Origin: Rhodocytophaga aerolata
Lineage (GTDB): Bacteria; Bacteroidota; Bacteroidia; Cytophagales; 172606-1
Direction of reading: 5' to 3'
Assembly: GCF_030503435.1 (NCBI RefSeq)
Contig: NZ_JAUKPO010000025.1
Location: 41,500-105,499, forward strand
Length of the DNA stretch: 64,000 nucleotides
The notes beneath the pieces are model-generated. The model was not told where the DNA came from. It saw only the letters and a list, made by a program, of their open reading frames with translations, and did not search any database. Of the stretch, positions 8,842 to 18,070 are shown one piece after another (the first letter of the stretch is position 1; each line of letters begins with the position of its first letter). The position numbers and the translations under genes are program-made.

Positions 8842-10206
8842 ATGTCAAAAGTTGTCAAGCTGAACAGGGGTTTGGATATAAAGTTGGCAGGGAAAGCAGA
8901 AAAAAAAATAACGGATGCGCGGCAGCCGGAAACCTTTGCTCTGAAACCCTCCGATTTTATGGGCTTGCAAAGAGCCAAAAACTTGGTAAATGAAGGAGAA
9001 AAGGTAAAAGCTGGTACTCCACTATTTTACGACAAGAAACACGAAAAAGTTAAATTTGTATCTCCTGTAAGCGGGGAAGTAGTAGAGGTAAAGAGAGGCG
9101 AGAAACGCAGGATTCTACAAATTACCATTCTGGCCGATCAGCAGATAGAATATGCATCGTTTCCCAGGTATTCTGCCTCCCAGATTGATGGCTTATCCCG
9201 GGATACTATCCTAGATGCCTTATGCGAAAGCGGCACCTTTGTCAATTTTATTCAGCGTCCGTATGCTATTCTGGCAAATCCGGCAGACACTCCCAAAAAT
9301 ATATTCATTTCCGGTTTCGACTCCAGCCCACTGGCTCCCGCTTATGAATTTATCTTTCAAGGGCAAGAGCAATACTTCATGGCAGGATTACAGGCCCTGA
9401 CAAAATTAACACCCGGAAAAGTACACTTAGGTATAAAAGGTGATGCAGAGGTACCACCGGTTTTTGCCCAAGTAAAAGGTATTGAAGTAAACAAATTCTC
9501 TGGTCCGCATCCGGCAGGCAATGTTGGCATTCAGATTCACCATATCAGTCCTATTAATAAAGGCGATACCGTATGGACAATTAATCCGTACGGGGTTATT
9601 CAGATAGGTAAATTATTTCTGGAAGGCCGCTACGATGCCTCCAAGATTATAGCCGTAGCCGGTTCAGAAGTAAAAAATCCTAGCTATTACCGGACATATA
9701 TTGGTGCCAATATTAAGCGCTTTGTCGAGAACAATGTCAAGAGTAATAATGTTAGGTATATATCAGGTAACATCCTTTCAGGTGAGAAGATAGCCGCCGA
9801 TGACTACCTGGGTTTTTACCACAATATGCTTACTGTTATTCCCGAAGGTAATTACTCTGAATTCCTTGGCTGGATCACGCCAGATCCTAAGAAATATAGC
9901 TTTCATAAAGCATTCGGCTTGCTGTCTTTCCTTAGCCCCAACAAAGAATATGTACTGGACACAAATCTTCATGGAGAAGAACGCCCCTTTGTACAAACTG
10001 GAGCCATGGAAAAAGTATTACCAATGGATATATATCCGGTAGTATTACTTAAAGCCATACTTGCCAACGATTACGATGCTATGGAAGCCTTGGGTATTTA
10101 TGAAGTAGCTGAAGAGGACTTTGCGCTGTGTGAATTTATTGATGTGTCTAAGAATGACGTACAGGCCATGATCCGGGAAGGATTAGATATGATAAGAAAT
10201 AGTTAA
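8842..10206 (+). CDS. nqrA: Na+-translocating NADH:quinone reductase subunit A
   Basis: Peripheral cytoplasmic subunit of the sodium-pumping Na+-NQR complex, linked to quinone binding. The 454-residue length and order of segments fit NqrA: the N-terminal LNRGLDIKLAGKAEK, then ALKPSDFMGLQ, VKAGTPLFYDK, a lipoyl-like SPVSGEVVEVKRGEKR, and GPHPAGNVGIQIH in the middle. It is the first gene of nqrABCDE, with a promoter 45 bp upstream and 15 bp to nqrB. The extra QALTKLTPGKVHLG region is normal. The call is secure. Confidence 0.96.
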   Translation: MSKVVKLNRGLDIKLAGKAEKKITDARQPETFALKPSDFMGLQRAKNLVNEGEKVKAGTPLFYDKKHEKVKFVSPVSGEVVEVKRGEKRRILQITILADQQIEYASFPRYSASQIDGLSRDTILDALCESGTFVNFIQRPYAILANPADTPKNIFISGFDSSPLAPAYEFIFQGQEQYFMAGLQALTKLTPGKVHLGIKGDAEVPPVFAQVKGIEVNKFSGPHPAGNVGIQIHHISPINKGDTVWTINPYGVIQIGKLFLEGRYDASKIIAVAGSEVKNPSYYRTYIGANIKRFVENNVKSNNVRYISGNILSGEKIAADDYLGFYHNMLTVIPEGNYSEFLGWITPDPKKYSFHKAFGLLSFLSPNKEYVLDTNLHGEERPFVQTGAMEKVLPMDIYPVVLLKAILANDYDAMEALGIYEVAEEDFALCEFIDVSKNDVQAMIREGLDMIRNS

Positions 10207-10221
10207 GTTTAATTAGTATAC

Positions 10222-11439
10222 ATGAAAGCGTTACGCAGTTTATTGGATAAACAAAAACCTCACTTCGCTGAAGGAGGCAAGTATGGGAAGTTTCATTACC
10301 TATTTGAGGCAGCTGAAACTTTTATGTTTGTACCTGATCATACAACTCCTGCCAAAGGGGTGCAGGTACGCGATGCGATTGACCTGAAAAGGTATATGAT
10401 GACCGTAGTAATTGCCATTTTACCAACGCTTTTCTTTGGGATGTGGAATGTAGGGCATCAGCATTACATAGCTACCGGTGAGCAAGCCGATTTTCTAACC
10501 AAATTTTTGTTAGGCGCAAAGTTAGTTTTACCAGTAGTTATTGTAGCTTACACAGCCGGTGGTATTGTAGAGGTAATTTTCTCATTGTGGCGAAAACACC
10601 CCATCAATGAGGGCTTCCTGGTAACAGGTATCCTTATCCCCCTGATTCTGCCTGTTACTATCCCGTTGTGGCAAGTAGCTCTGGGAACGGTGTTTGCCGT
10701 ACTTATTGCGAAAGAAGTATTTGGCGGCACCGGTATGAACATCCTAAACATTGCCATGACCGCCCGTGCATTCTTGTACTTTGCCTATCCAACTGAACTT
10801 TCCGGGAATGTATGGACTTACTTACCTGTAGGTAGTAAAACAGTAGACGGGTACTCCGGGGCTACCGCCTTATCTGTATTAAACGAAGCCTCGGTTGCTG
10901 CCGTAGATGTACAAAATGGAGCCGTAGCTGCCTTAAGCGATTCCTGGTATCCTGACTTATTCTCTTTCGGGAATATGTTCTTTGGAGCCATTCCTGGTTG
11001 TATTGGCGAAACTTCTACACTAATGTGTTTAATTGGTGCAGCCATTCTGATAATCACAGGTACAGGCAACTGGAAAATTATTTTCAGTGTGTTCGCTGGC
11101 GCTTGGGCCATGGGATTATTATTAAATCTTTTTGCTGCCAATGGTTTAGGAAACGCTTTTTTAGGAGTTCCGGCACACTATCACTTGGTTATGGGTGGCC
11201 TAGCTTTCGGCGCTGTATATATGGCTACGGATCCGGTATCGGCTTCACAAACCGAAACTGGTAAATGGTTTTACGGAGCCCTTATTGGTATTTTTACAGT
11301 CCTGATCAGAGTGTTTAATCCGGCGTATCCGGAAGGAATTATGCTGGCAGTACTGCTAATGAACGTATTTGCCCCGCTTATTGATTATTTTGTAGTAGAT
11401 GCTAACAAGAAAAGGAGATTAAAACGTGCGACAGTCTAA
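10222..11439 (+). CDS. nqrB: Na+-translocating NADH:quinone reductase subunit B
   Basis: Integral membrane subunit of Na+-NQR carrying covalent FMN and riboflavin. The 405-residue protein has about nine hydrophobic segments and the flavinylation motif SGAT at residues 212-215 (in DGYSGATALS). FGGTGMNILNIAMTARAF is a family hallmark. The C-terminus overlaps the start of nqrC by 14 bp, indicating translational coupling. Covalent flavin attachment normally requires the ApbE transferase, which is not encoded in this window. Confidence 0.96.
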   Translation: MKALRSLLDKQKPHFAEGGKYGKFHYLFEAAETFMFVPDHTTPAKGVQVRDAIDLKRYMMTVVIAILPTLFFGMWNVGHQHYIATGEQADFLTKFLLGAKLVLPVVIVAYTAGGIVEVIFSLWRKHPINEGFLVTGILIPLILPVTIPLWQVALGTVFAVLIAKEVFGGTGMNILNIAMTARAFLYFAYPTELSGNVWTYLPVGSKTVDGYSGATALSVLNEASVAAVDVQNGAVAALSDSWYPDLFSFGNMFFGAIPGCIGETSTLMCLIGAAILIITGTGNWKIIFSVFAGAWAMGLLLNLFAANGLGNAFLGVPAHYHLVMGGLAFGAVYMATDPVSASQTETGKWFYGALIGIFTVLIRVFNPAYPEGIMLAVLLMNVFAPLIDYFVVDANKKRRLKRATV

Positions 11440-12163
11440 CGGATATATTATAATGTACGCCACCATACTCACGGTAGTATGTGGTGTATTGCTTGCCGTA
11501 GCTTCAGAAGGCCTGAAGCCTTTACAACAAGCCAATATTGAACTTGAGCAAAAGGAAAGTATTCTCTCATCAGTATTTACCTTAGAAAAAGGTGATGATG
11601 TAGCGGCTATTTATGAGCAACGTGTAAAATCGTATGTAGTAGATGCCAAAGGCAATGTAGTAGACGGAAAAAAGGTAGAAGAGGTAGATGTAGTTGAGGA
11701 ATATAAAAAACCTGTAGAGCAGCGTTTGCTTCCAGTATATGAAATTGTATCTGAAAACGACCCCAACGTAATCGATTCCTATGTATTACCCTTGAGGGGC
11801 TATGGCTTATGGAATAATATATGGGGTTTTATTGCCTTGGATAAAGATTTAAATACAGTAAAAGGAGTACGATTTGAACATGCTGGAGAAACACCTGGCC
11901 TAGGTGCCCGTATAGCTACGGAGGAAGTACAACAACGCTATGTAGGCAAAAAAATAGCAGATGGTTCTCAAATTGTAGCTGTGCAAATGATGAAAGGCGA
12001 AGGAAATGACTATTCAGATAGCCCGCATAAAGTAGATGGTATGTCCGGCGCTACTATTACTGCTAAAGGACTAAATAATATGCTGACAGAATATTTGAAA
12101 GCGTATGAAAGTTTCTTTAAATCTAAATCTTCTAACAAACAAGCGGTCAACTTAAATAAATAA
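11426..12163 (+). CDS. nqrC: Na+-translocating NADH:quinone reductase subunit C
   Basis: Periplasm-facing flavoprotein subunit of Na+-NQR with one N-terminal membrane helix (residues 8-28) and covalent FMN bound at SGATIT, residues 207-212. [17 protein letters not shown] and [12 protein letters not shown] are diagnostic. The start is a GTG at 11426 inside the end of nqrB, chosen because [12 protein letters not shown] matches the usual NqrC N-terminus. It is followed by nqrD after 2 bp. The 245-residue length is normal for Bacteroidota. Confidence 0.95.
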   Translation: MRQSNGYIIMYATILTVVCGVLLAVASEGLKPLQQANIELEQKESILSSVFTLEKGDDVAAIYEQRVKSYVVDAKGNVVDGKKVEEVDVVEEYKKPVEQRLLPVYEIVSENDPNVIDSYVLPLRGYGLWNNIWGFIALDKDLNTVKGVRFEHAGETPGLGARIATEEVQQRYVGKKIADGSQIVAVQMMKGEGNDYSDSPHKVDGMSGATITAKGLNNMLTEYLKAYESFFKSKSSNKQAVNLNK

Positions 12164-12165
12164 TT

Positions 12166-12843
12166 ATGGCAGAAGTTGCAGAAAAAAAATCAACAGCCAC
12201 AGCTGTTGTAAAAGAAAAATCAGAACCTTTGTTCTCAAAAAAGAACCGGAGACTACTATCTGACCCATTGGACACTAACAATCCTGTAACAGTACAGGTA
12301 TTAGGTATTTGTTCAGCCTTGGCTGTAACAGTAACTATGCAAACTTCGCTAGTAATGGCTTTAGGTCTTACCTTTGTTACGGCTTTTTCTAACTTGTTCA
12401 TTTCCATGCTTAGGAATACCATTCCTTCTCGTATCCGTATTATTGTTCAGCTAGCAATAGTAGCACTATGGGTAATTCTGGTAGACCAGTTTTTAAGAGC
12501 TTATATGTACGATGTTGCCAAAGGTTTATCCGTATATGTAGGGTTGATTATTACTAATTGTATTGTAATGGGACGCCTGGAAGCATATGCGATGGCTAAT
12601 AAACCCTGGCCGTCTTTTCTGGATGGATTAGGCAACGGATTAGGGTATGGTGTAATCTTACTTCTGGTAGGTTTTTTCCGGGAGTTGTTTGGTTCAGGTT
12701 CTATATTTGGGTACAAAGTATTTGCTGCTACTGGTTTGCCTTTTCAGGGTAATGGGTTGATGTTATTACCTGCAGGTGCTTGTATTATTGTAGGACTGAT
12801 TATATGGGTACAACGGGCTCGAAACGGGTACTCCGAAGAGTAA
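12166..12843 (+). CDS. nqrD: Na+-translocating NADH:quinone reductase subunit D
   Basis: Membrane subunit of Na+-NQR that, with NqrE, holds an iron-sulfur centre and forms the membrane core. The 225-residue protein has about six membrane helices. [10 protein letters not shown] and [15 protein letters not shown] contain the conserved half-channel cysteines of the NqrD/NqrE fold. [13 protein letters not shown] is typical of NqrD. An N-terminal extension of about 40 charged residues precedes the first helix, as in other Bacteroidota. It starts 2 bp after nqrC. Confidence 0.95.
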   Translation: MAEVAEKKSTATAVVKEKSEPLFSKKNRRLLSDPLDTNNPVTVQVLGICSALAVTVTMQTSLVMALGLTFVTAFSNLFISMLRNTIPSRIRIIVQLAIVALWVILVDQFLRAYMYDVAKGLSVYVGLIITNCIVMGRLEAYAMANKPWPSFLDGLGNGLGYGVILLLVGFFRELFGSGSIFGYKVFAATGLPFQGNGLMLLPAGACIIVGLIIWVQRARNGYSEE

Positions 12844-12871
12844 GTAATTTTTAAATATTAAAAAAATCCAT

Positions 12872-13489
12872 ATGGAAGGTTTAATAAGTATAGGTATTCG
12901 GTCTATTTTTATAGACAATATGATATTTGCCTACTTTTTAGGCATGTGCTCATATTTGGCTGTATCCAAGAATGTAAAAACAGCTTTTGGCTTAGGTATG
13001 GCTGTTGTGTTTGTATTAGGATTAACCATCCCCTTAAACTGGCTCTTACTACATTATGTACTAAATCCAGGAGCACTATCCTGGACAGGTATTCCTGCAT
13101 TAGCTAGTGTTGATTTAAGCTTTTTAAGCTTTATCGTGTTCATTGCCGTTATTGCTGCCTTTGTGCAATTGACTGAAATGGCTGTTGAAAAGTTTACTCC
13201 GGCACTTTATGGGGCTTTAGGTATATTTCTACCTCTGATTGCAGTAAACTGTTCTATTTTAGGAGGCGCTCTGTTTATGCAGGGCCGTCCTTATAATTTA
13301 GCGGAGGCTTCCGTATTTGGCTTTGGCTCGGGTATCGGCTGGTTACTGGCTATTGTCGCTTTAGCGGCTATCCGGGAGAAGCTGAAATATTCAAATGTGC
13401 CCAAACCATTAAGAGGATTAGGGATTACATTTATAATTGTAGGATTGATGTCCTTAGGCTTCCTTAGCTTTATGGGATTTGCCGTATAA
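12872..13489 (+). CDS. nqrE: Na+-translocating NADH:quinone reductase subunit E
   Basis: Membrane partner of NqrD, 205 residues, about six helices, inserted in the opposite orientation. [21 protein letters not shown] and [15 protein letters not shown] include the conserved cysteines. [14 protein letters not shown] is typical. It is the last gene of the cluster: a strong terminator begins 22 bp after its stop codon, and the NADH-oxidising subunit gene nqrF that usually follows is absent here. Confidence 0.95.
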   Translation: MEGLISIGIRSIFIDNMIFAYFLGMCSYLAVSKNVKTAFGLGMAVVFVLGLTIPLNWLLLHYVLNPGALSWTGIPALASVDLSFLSFIVFIAVIAAFVQLTEMAVEKFTPALYGALGIFLPLIAVNCSILGGALFMQGRPYNLAEASVFGFGSGIGWLLAIVALAAIREKLKYSNVPKPLRGLGITFIIVGLMSLGFLSFMGFAV

Positions 13490-13511
13490 TTTAACAGACG
13501 TATATTGTTAG

Positions 13512-13546
13512 AAAGGCTTTGCTAATGCAGAGCCTTTTTTATTTTT
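13512..13546 (+). terminator. Terminator of the nqr operon
   Basis: AAAGGCT at 13512-13518 pairs with AGCCTTT at 13531-13537. The inner bases T-TGC/GCA-G extend the stem to 11 bp around a TAAT loop, and the T-rich run TTTATTTTTG follows. This is a classic intrinsic terminator 22 bp after nqrE. Confidence 0.85.
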
Positions 13547-13576
13547 GCACTCTTATTCTGATACAGCAAATTATTC

Positions 13577-14158
13577 ATGAATACACTGATTAAATACTTC
13601 TTCAGAGGCTTACTGCTGGTTATTCCCATAGGACTTACTATATATATTTTAGTAGCCGCCGTCAGATGGTTAGATAGCTTATTATCACTAAAATATCCAG
13701 GATCAGGAATACTGATCATACTCGTTAGCATCACAGCTATCGGATACATTGGTTCTACCCTGATAGCCAAACCTATAGTGGAATTTTTCGAAAAGCTCCT
13801 GAACCGCTTACCGTTGGTACGAATAATTTATTCCTCAGTGAAAGATTTAATTTCTGCTTTTGTAGGTGATAAAAAGAAGTTCAGTCAACCGGTACTTGTT
13901 ACCATCAATAAAGGATCGGACTTGCAAAAATTAGGTTTTATCACACAGGAAGATTTAAGTACTATAGGGATTAAGGAAAAAATAGCCGTATATTTACCTC
14001 ACTCCTACAATTTTTCCGGAGATTTATATATTGTACCCAAAGAGAACGTGGTGCTGATACAAAATTCAGGAGCCGACATCATGAAGTTTATTGTGTCCGG
14101 AGGCGTTACAAGCGTATCAATTGCCCAAGTTGATAACAGTACACATGAGGAAATTTGA
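13577..14158 (+). CDS. DUF502 family membrane protein
   Basis: A 193-residue protein with two N-terminal membrane segments (about residues 7-28 and 43-62) and a soluble C-terminal part. The order KYFFRGLLLVIPIGLTIYI, then LPLVRIIYSSVKD, then a final ADIMKFIVSGG matches the DUF502 family, which has no established function. It is the first gene after the nqr terminator. Its end overlaps by 14 bp with the next frame if that frame starts at 14145, suggesting coupling of the two. Confidence 0.8.
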   Translation: MNTLIKYFFRGLLLVIPIGLTIYILVAAVRWLDSLLSLKYPGSGILIILVSITAIGYIGSTLIAKPIVEFFEKLLNRLPLVRIIYSSVKDLISAFVGDKKKFSQPVLVTINKGSDLQKLGFITQEDLSTIGIKEKIAVYLPHSYNFSGDLYIVPKENVVLIQNSGADIMKFIVSGGVTSVSIAQVDNSTHEEI

Positions 14159-14741
14159 AAGCATCACATTTTGCTGCAAAGTGCCGGATCTGCTTTTCCT
14201 GTTCAAACAAGGAACTTGCTTTAGCAGAAGATATCTTCCAATTTCTACATCACACATATATGGCCTGTTCTGGCTGCTTCTTCTGTTTTGCATTTCTTTT
14301 GAAAGTGTTGGCCAGGACAAATATTTAGTTCTGGACAAACCTGGCCGCATCAAAAGAATCCGCTATTACACCGGAGACGAAATTATCTTCAAACTGAAGG
14401 GAGACAAAACAACCTATAGTACACTTATTCAAGCAGTGAGTGATTCATCTATCCGGGTGAGGGATACAGATATTTCGATAAAAGATATTCGGGCAATTAT
14501 CCGGCACAGCGAAAATGGTTTTTTATATCAAGCGTCCCGCATTTTACCCAAAGCCGGCATACTTTATTTTCTGGCCGATACATTTAATCCAATTTTTAGA
14601 GGAGAAAAACCGCACGTATCCCGTTCGGGAGTGGTAGTAGGTAGTACCTTGTTTTTAGGAGGAAATGCTTTAAAGCTATTTAGAAAAAGAACCTTAAAAG
14701 TAAATAATTTCCGGACATTAAAGATTTTACAAACTTTTTAA
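14145..14741 (+). CDS. Hypothetical exported or membrane-anchored protein
   Basis: A protein of about 198 residues if it starts at the ATG at 14145, which overlaps the end of the DUF502 gene; the frame is open further upstream, so the start is uncertain. A hydrophobic stretch near residues 37-52 (IYGLFWLLLLFCISF) ending in SVGQ suggests a late signal peptide or membrane anchor. Downstream are beta-rich segments such as LDKPGRIKRIRYYTGDEI and repeated polar turns. A second weak hydrophobic stretch near residues 160-180 (GVVVGSTLFLGGNAL) may be a helix. I do not recognise the family; co-translation with the DUF502 protein is the only clue. Confidence 0.6.
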   Translation: MRKFESITFCCKVPDLLFLFKQGTCFSRRYLPISTSHIYGLFWLLLLFCISFESVGQDKYLVLDKPGRIKRIRYYTGDEIIFKLKGDKTTYSTLIQAVSDSSIRVRDTDISIKDIRAIIRHSENGFLYQASRILPKAGILYFLADTFNPIFRGEKPHVSRSGVVVGSTLFLGGNALKLFRKRTLKVNNFRTLKILQTF

Positions 14742-14845
14742 AGACTGGGTTATAGGAATCTGAAAGGAACTGCTTGCCCGGTTAGGATATATAATAATTA
14801 TTTTGAAACAACTTATTCCAGTACCAACCCTTATTTATACAAAGT

Positions 14846-16087
14846 ATGTCGGACATCCAAAGCCTACTTTTACATAAGCCTTCCGGAAATATTCAAACCA
14901 GTGTATTATTACCCGCCTCAAAAAGTGAAAGTAACCGAGCCTTAATTATTGATGCGCTTACAAACCATCAGTGCACGTTGCAAAATTTATCTGAAGCGCG
15001 GGACACACAAACGATGCAGCGGTTGTTGCATAGCCAGGAACAAACACTGGATGTAATTGATGCAGGCACCACCATGCGCTTTCTGACTGCATATGTAGCC
15101 ATTACCAATAAAAATAAAATCCTTACCGGCACAGCACGAATGTGCGAAAGGCCGATTTCTATTCTGGTAGATGCGCTGCGAAGCTTAGGAGCCAATATTT
15201 CATACCTTGCCAAAGAAGGCTTCCCTCCTATTCATATTAAAAGCCTTGTGTATAATGGGGTAAATGAATTAGCTATCCGTGGAGATGTAAGCAGCCAGTA
15301 TATTTCTGCATTACTCATGATTGCCCCAGCCCTACCCGGTGGGTTAAAGCTGAAACTTACCGGCCATGTTGGCTCCAAGCCATATATCCAGATGACGTTG
15401 AAGCAGATGGAGCATTTCGGTATACACTCTCAATGGAATGACAATATTATTTCTATTTCCAGTCAAACTTATAAACCTGCTACGTTTTGGGTAGAATCCG
15501 ATTGGTCGGCTGCCAGTTATTGGTATAGCATTGTTGCTCTGGCAGAAGATGCAGCAATAGAATTAAGAGGATTAAAACCACACTCGCTGCAAGGCGACAG
15601 TGCCATTGCAGGCATTATGGAACCACTCGGCGTACAATCCACCTTTGTCGAAGGAGGTGTTAGATTGACAAAAACGGCTACTGTAGAAAAGACTTCTGTT
15701 GATTTTACTCACTGCCCAGACCTTGCCCAGACTGTAGCAGTTATTTGTGCAGCAAAGAATATTCATCTAACCTTAACTGGTATCGAAAGCTTAAAAATAA
15801 AGGAAACCGACCGGGTAAAAGCCCTGCAACAAGAACTAAGTAAGTTCGGAGCTACTTTGCAGGAAACAGGGAAAGAAGTATATGAAGTAACCCGCATAGC
15901 TGATTGGCAACCTACGGCACAACCAGTAACTGTAGAAACATACGACGATCACCGGATGGCAATGGCTTTTGCGCCCCTCGCCCTGCTACAAGACGTTCAG
16001 ATTATGCACCCGCAGGTAGTCGTAAAATCGTATCCCCGCTTCTGGCAGGATCTCAAACAAGCCGGTTTTACCATCACAGAAAACTAA
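14846..16087 (+). CDS. aroA: 3-phosphoshikimate 1-carboxyvinyltransferase (EPSP synthase)
   Basis: Sixth step of the shikimate pathway: joins shikimate-3-phosphate and phosphoenolpyruvate. The 413-residue protein has the N-terminal LPASKSESNRAL motif (catalytic Lys, Ser, Arg), DAGTTMRFLTA with the PEP-site glycine replaced by the class-II-like pattern, GDVSSQYISALL, IKETDRVKAL, and the C-terminal YDDHRMAMAFAPLAL. It is single in the window; aroC lies about 3.5 kb downstream on the same strand but is not in the same operon. Confidence 0.94.
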   Translation: MSDIQSLLLHKPSGNIQTSVLLPASKSESNRALIIDALTNHQCTLQNLSEARDTQTMQRLLHSQEQTLDVIDAGTTMRFLTAYVAITNKNKILTGTARMCERPISILVDALRSLGANISYLAKEGFPPIHIKSLVYNGVNELAIRGDVSSQYISALLMIAPALPGGLKLKLTGHVGSKPYIQMTLKQMEHFGIHSQWNDNIISISSQTYKPATFWVESDWSAASYWYSIVALAEDAAIELRGLKPHSLQGDSAIAGIMEPLGVQSTFVEGGVRLTKTATVEKTSVDFTHCPDLAQTVAVICAAKNIHLTLTGIESLKIKETDRVKALQQELSKFGATLQETGKEVYEVTRIADWQPTAQPVTVETYDDHRMAMAFAPLALLQDVQIMHPQVVVKSYPRFWQDLKQAGFTITEN

Positions 16088-16237
16088 CGTTGTGGGAAAC
16101 TGTCTGCATAGCTTAAAAAACAATAAGCAGCTGATACTGATCAAGCGTAGATTAGCCAATTAGTGAGGCGGTTGTTTTTCTTATAAAAAGTTTATAAATA
16201 ACATTAAAAAACCAATAGTACTAAACTGCACAAACCT

Positions 16238-16900
16238 ATGGGAATATTTAGCAGAATTGCCGATATCTTTAAAGCCAATATTAACGACACACTGGACCGC
16301 GCAGAAGATCCGGAGAAAATGATTAAACTGATGGTGGTAGAAATGCAGGAGGCTCTCACAAAATCTACCTCTGCATTAGCTCAGGCAATGGGAAATGAGA
16401 AGCGCCTGGAAAGGCAATACCAGCAACTTCAAAGTTCGTCAGAAGATATGCAAAGCAAGGCTATAACTGCTCTAAAAGCAGGCAATGAATCGCTAGCTAA
16501 AACGGCTCTGGTAAAAAAATCACAGGTAGACACCCAGCTGGCTCAGTACAAACAGATGTATGAATCGGCTAGTGCTACCACTGCACAAATGCGCGCGCAA
16601 GTAGATAAGTTGAAAGCAAAACTCGACGAAGCCCGCATGAAAGAATCTACCCTGATAGCCCGTAGCCAGCAAGCCAAAGCACAAACACAAATTGCTAAAA
16701 GTCTGGGGGGTTTCGACGACAATGCTTTTGCCAAATTTGATAAATTCGAACAGAAGGTGTTAAAATCAGAAGCAGAGGCACAGGCATTTACTGAACTCTC
16801 ATCGTCTAACACCAGTCTTGACGATCAGTTTGCCGAACTACAGCAGAACAATCAGGTAGATGATGAACTAGCCAAGTTAAAAGCTCTGCTGAATAAATAG
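16238..16900 (+). CDS. pspA: PspA/IM30 family envelope-stress protein
   Basis: A 220-residue protein that is almost entirely predicted coiled coil, with no signal peptide. It begins with the amphipathic MGIFSRIADIFKANIND, followed by LDRAEDPEKMIKLMVVEMQEAL, both typical of the PspA/IM30/Vipp1 ESCRT-III-like family that coats and repairs the inner membrane. The length fits. The YbjN-like gene begins 83 bp downstream on the same strand and may be co-transcribed. Confidence 0.9.
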   Translation: MGIFSRIADIFKANINDTLDRAEDPEKMIKLMVVEMQEALTKSTSALAQAMGNEKRLERQYQQLQSSSEDMQSKAITALKAGNESLAKTALVKKSQVDTQLAQYKQMYESASATTAQMRAQVDKLKAKLDEARMKESTLIARSQQAKAQTQIAKSLGGFDDNAFAKFDKFEQKVLKSEAEAQAFTELSSSNTSLDDQFAELQQNNQVDDELAKLKALLNK

Positions 16901-16983
16901 CCAAAACAGTTGCTTCATTGGTAGACTTTTAAACTACTCTCTTACGTACTTCTAATTTATCTTTCACTCAATATCCCAACCCT

Positions 16984-17421
16984 ATGCCTAAGTTTGCCTT
17001 ACTAAAAGATGGTGTAAACGAAACATTGATTAAAGCCACCCAAACCAAAATAGCTTCTTATCTGTCACGCTTGTTTGATGAGCAAGAACTGGTAATTGTA
17101 GATGGCTTATATGCATTCACTTTTGGCACTGTACAAATAGAAGTACAGGTAATTTCCTGGCATTCAGAAGACGTACTGGTAAAGGTATTTTCTTATCTGG
17201 CCCAGGATGTAACTCTTACAAAAGAAATGTCGGAAGAATTATTACGATTAAACTCTACGCTGTCTTTTGGAAGTTTTGGCATTACCTTCGATAATTCGGT
17301 AGTCTTCTCTTATTCTCTGGCAGGAGCCAATATAGATTTTAACGAATTTTCAGCGGCCATTCAGACGGTAGCTACCATTGCCGACGAGTATGACGAAAAA
17401 ATTCAATCGCAAAAAGTGTAA
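16984..17421 (+). CDS. YbjN-domain protein (type III chaperone-like fold)
   Basis: A 145-residue soluble acidic protein. The segment ending GLYAFTFGTVQIEVQVISWHSEDVLVKVFSYLA, followed by ELLRLNSTLSFGSFGITFDNSVVFSYSL, has the alternating alpha/beta plan of the YbjN/CesT-like domain. Such proteins are found beside PspA homologues in several bacteria and may help in envelope stress. A strong hairpin terminator follows 64 bp after the stop. The family assignment is made from pattern, not from a search. Confidence 0.6.
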   Translation: MPKFALLKDGVNETLIKATQTKIASYLSRLFDEQELVIVDGLYAFTFGTVQIEVQVISWHSEDVLVKVFSYLAQDVTLTKEMSEELLRLNSTLSFGSFGITFDNSVVFSYSLAGANIDFNEFSAAIQTVATIADEYDEKIQSQKV

Positions 17422-17485
17422 TGGCTGTATGAGTTTATAAGATACCTGTATCAGCTGCTAGGTACTCTGCCTGCTATAAAAAAAC

Positions 17486-17510
17486 AAAAGCCTCCAGACC
17501 GGAGGCTTTT
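17486..17510. terminator. Terminator between the YbjN-like gene and the converging small ORF
   Basis: AAAAGCCTCC and GGAGGCTTTT form a perfect 10-bp stem around a 5-base loop (AGACC). The A and T runs on either side let it work in both directions, serving the gene ending at 17421 and the small minus-strand ORF ending at 17536. Confidence 0.85.
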
Positions 17511-17535
17511 GCATAGGAATAAGTTTATTCAATAA

Positions 17536-17730
17536 TTAGTTTATGCTGACTGAAGAAAAACAAGTATGTAGAATGGCTGAATATGTTTGTCCAAACTTTT
17601 CGTAACACCACGCTTTTAATATTTTTATTTCTTCATTAATAAGGGAGGCAATAGCTTTTCTTAATTCCTTTTCAAATAGCCTCTTGTCAAAGCTTACTTT
17701 TTGCAGAATCATTTTCATGTACTCTAACAT
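17536..17730 (-). CDS. Small hypothetical protein, 58-64 residues
   Basis: A 64-residue frame with three closely spaced possible starts (MLEYMKMILQ); the third Met gives a 58-residue protein beginning MILQKVSFDKRLF. The sequence is charged and helical (KELRKAIASLINEEIKILKAWCYEKFG) with a C-terminal hydrophobic stretch, consistent with a folded small protein and not with a chance frame. A bidirectional hairpin lies just past its stop codon and a TATATTTG box about 250 bp upstream on the same strand. I do not recognise a family with confidence. Confidence 0.5.
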   Translation of the reverse strand: MLEYMKMILQKVSFDKRLFEKELRKAIASLINEEIKILKAWCYEKFGQTYSAILHTCFSSVSIN

Positions 17731-17982
17731 AAGATCTTATATGGTTTGTTGATTTGTAAACTCACTTCCATTCCTATAAAGCATAAAGGCTGGTTACCCT
17801 TTATTTATACGCGCTCTAAGGTGTAGTAAGTAAGTCTGGAGGTTGAACTGATTAACGTTATTTACATAAGTACCTCATACGCCTACAACTGCTATGAGTA
17901 GAAAGCACACTCTTTATTTATACATACGGTTAATGCTAAAATTTATTTTAATGTTACTAAACTTTAACGTAAGAACCGGGCG

Positions 17983-17990
17983 CAAATATA
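17983..17990 (-). promoter_or_regulatory. Putative -7 box for the small minus-strand ORF
   Basis: On the minus strand this reads TATATTTG, a full match to TAnnTTTG, with no clear -33 TTG. It would give a leader of about 245 nt to the ORF at 17730. In the remaining 340-bp gap 17731-18070 I see only AT-rich sequence and no other gene. Confidence 0.3.
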
Positions 17991-18070
17991 CAAAATATTA
18001 TTATTTCGATAAAAAATATTTATAATTTAATAATATTTTAATTTTACAGTTTTACTCATAAAATTTGTAC

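Noticed and set aside
16114..16179. AAAAACAA/TTGTTTTT pairing before the PspA gene
   Set aside because: The arms are simple A/T runs with a loop of about 50 bases and no inner pairing; it is not a credible terminator or RNA.
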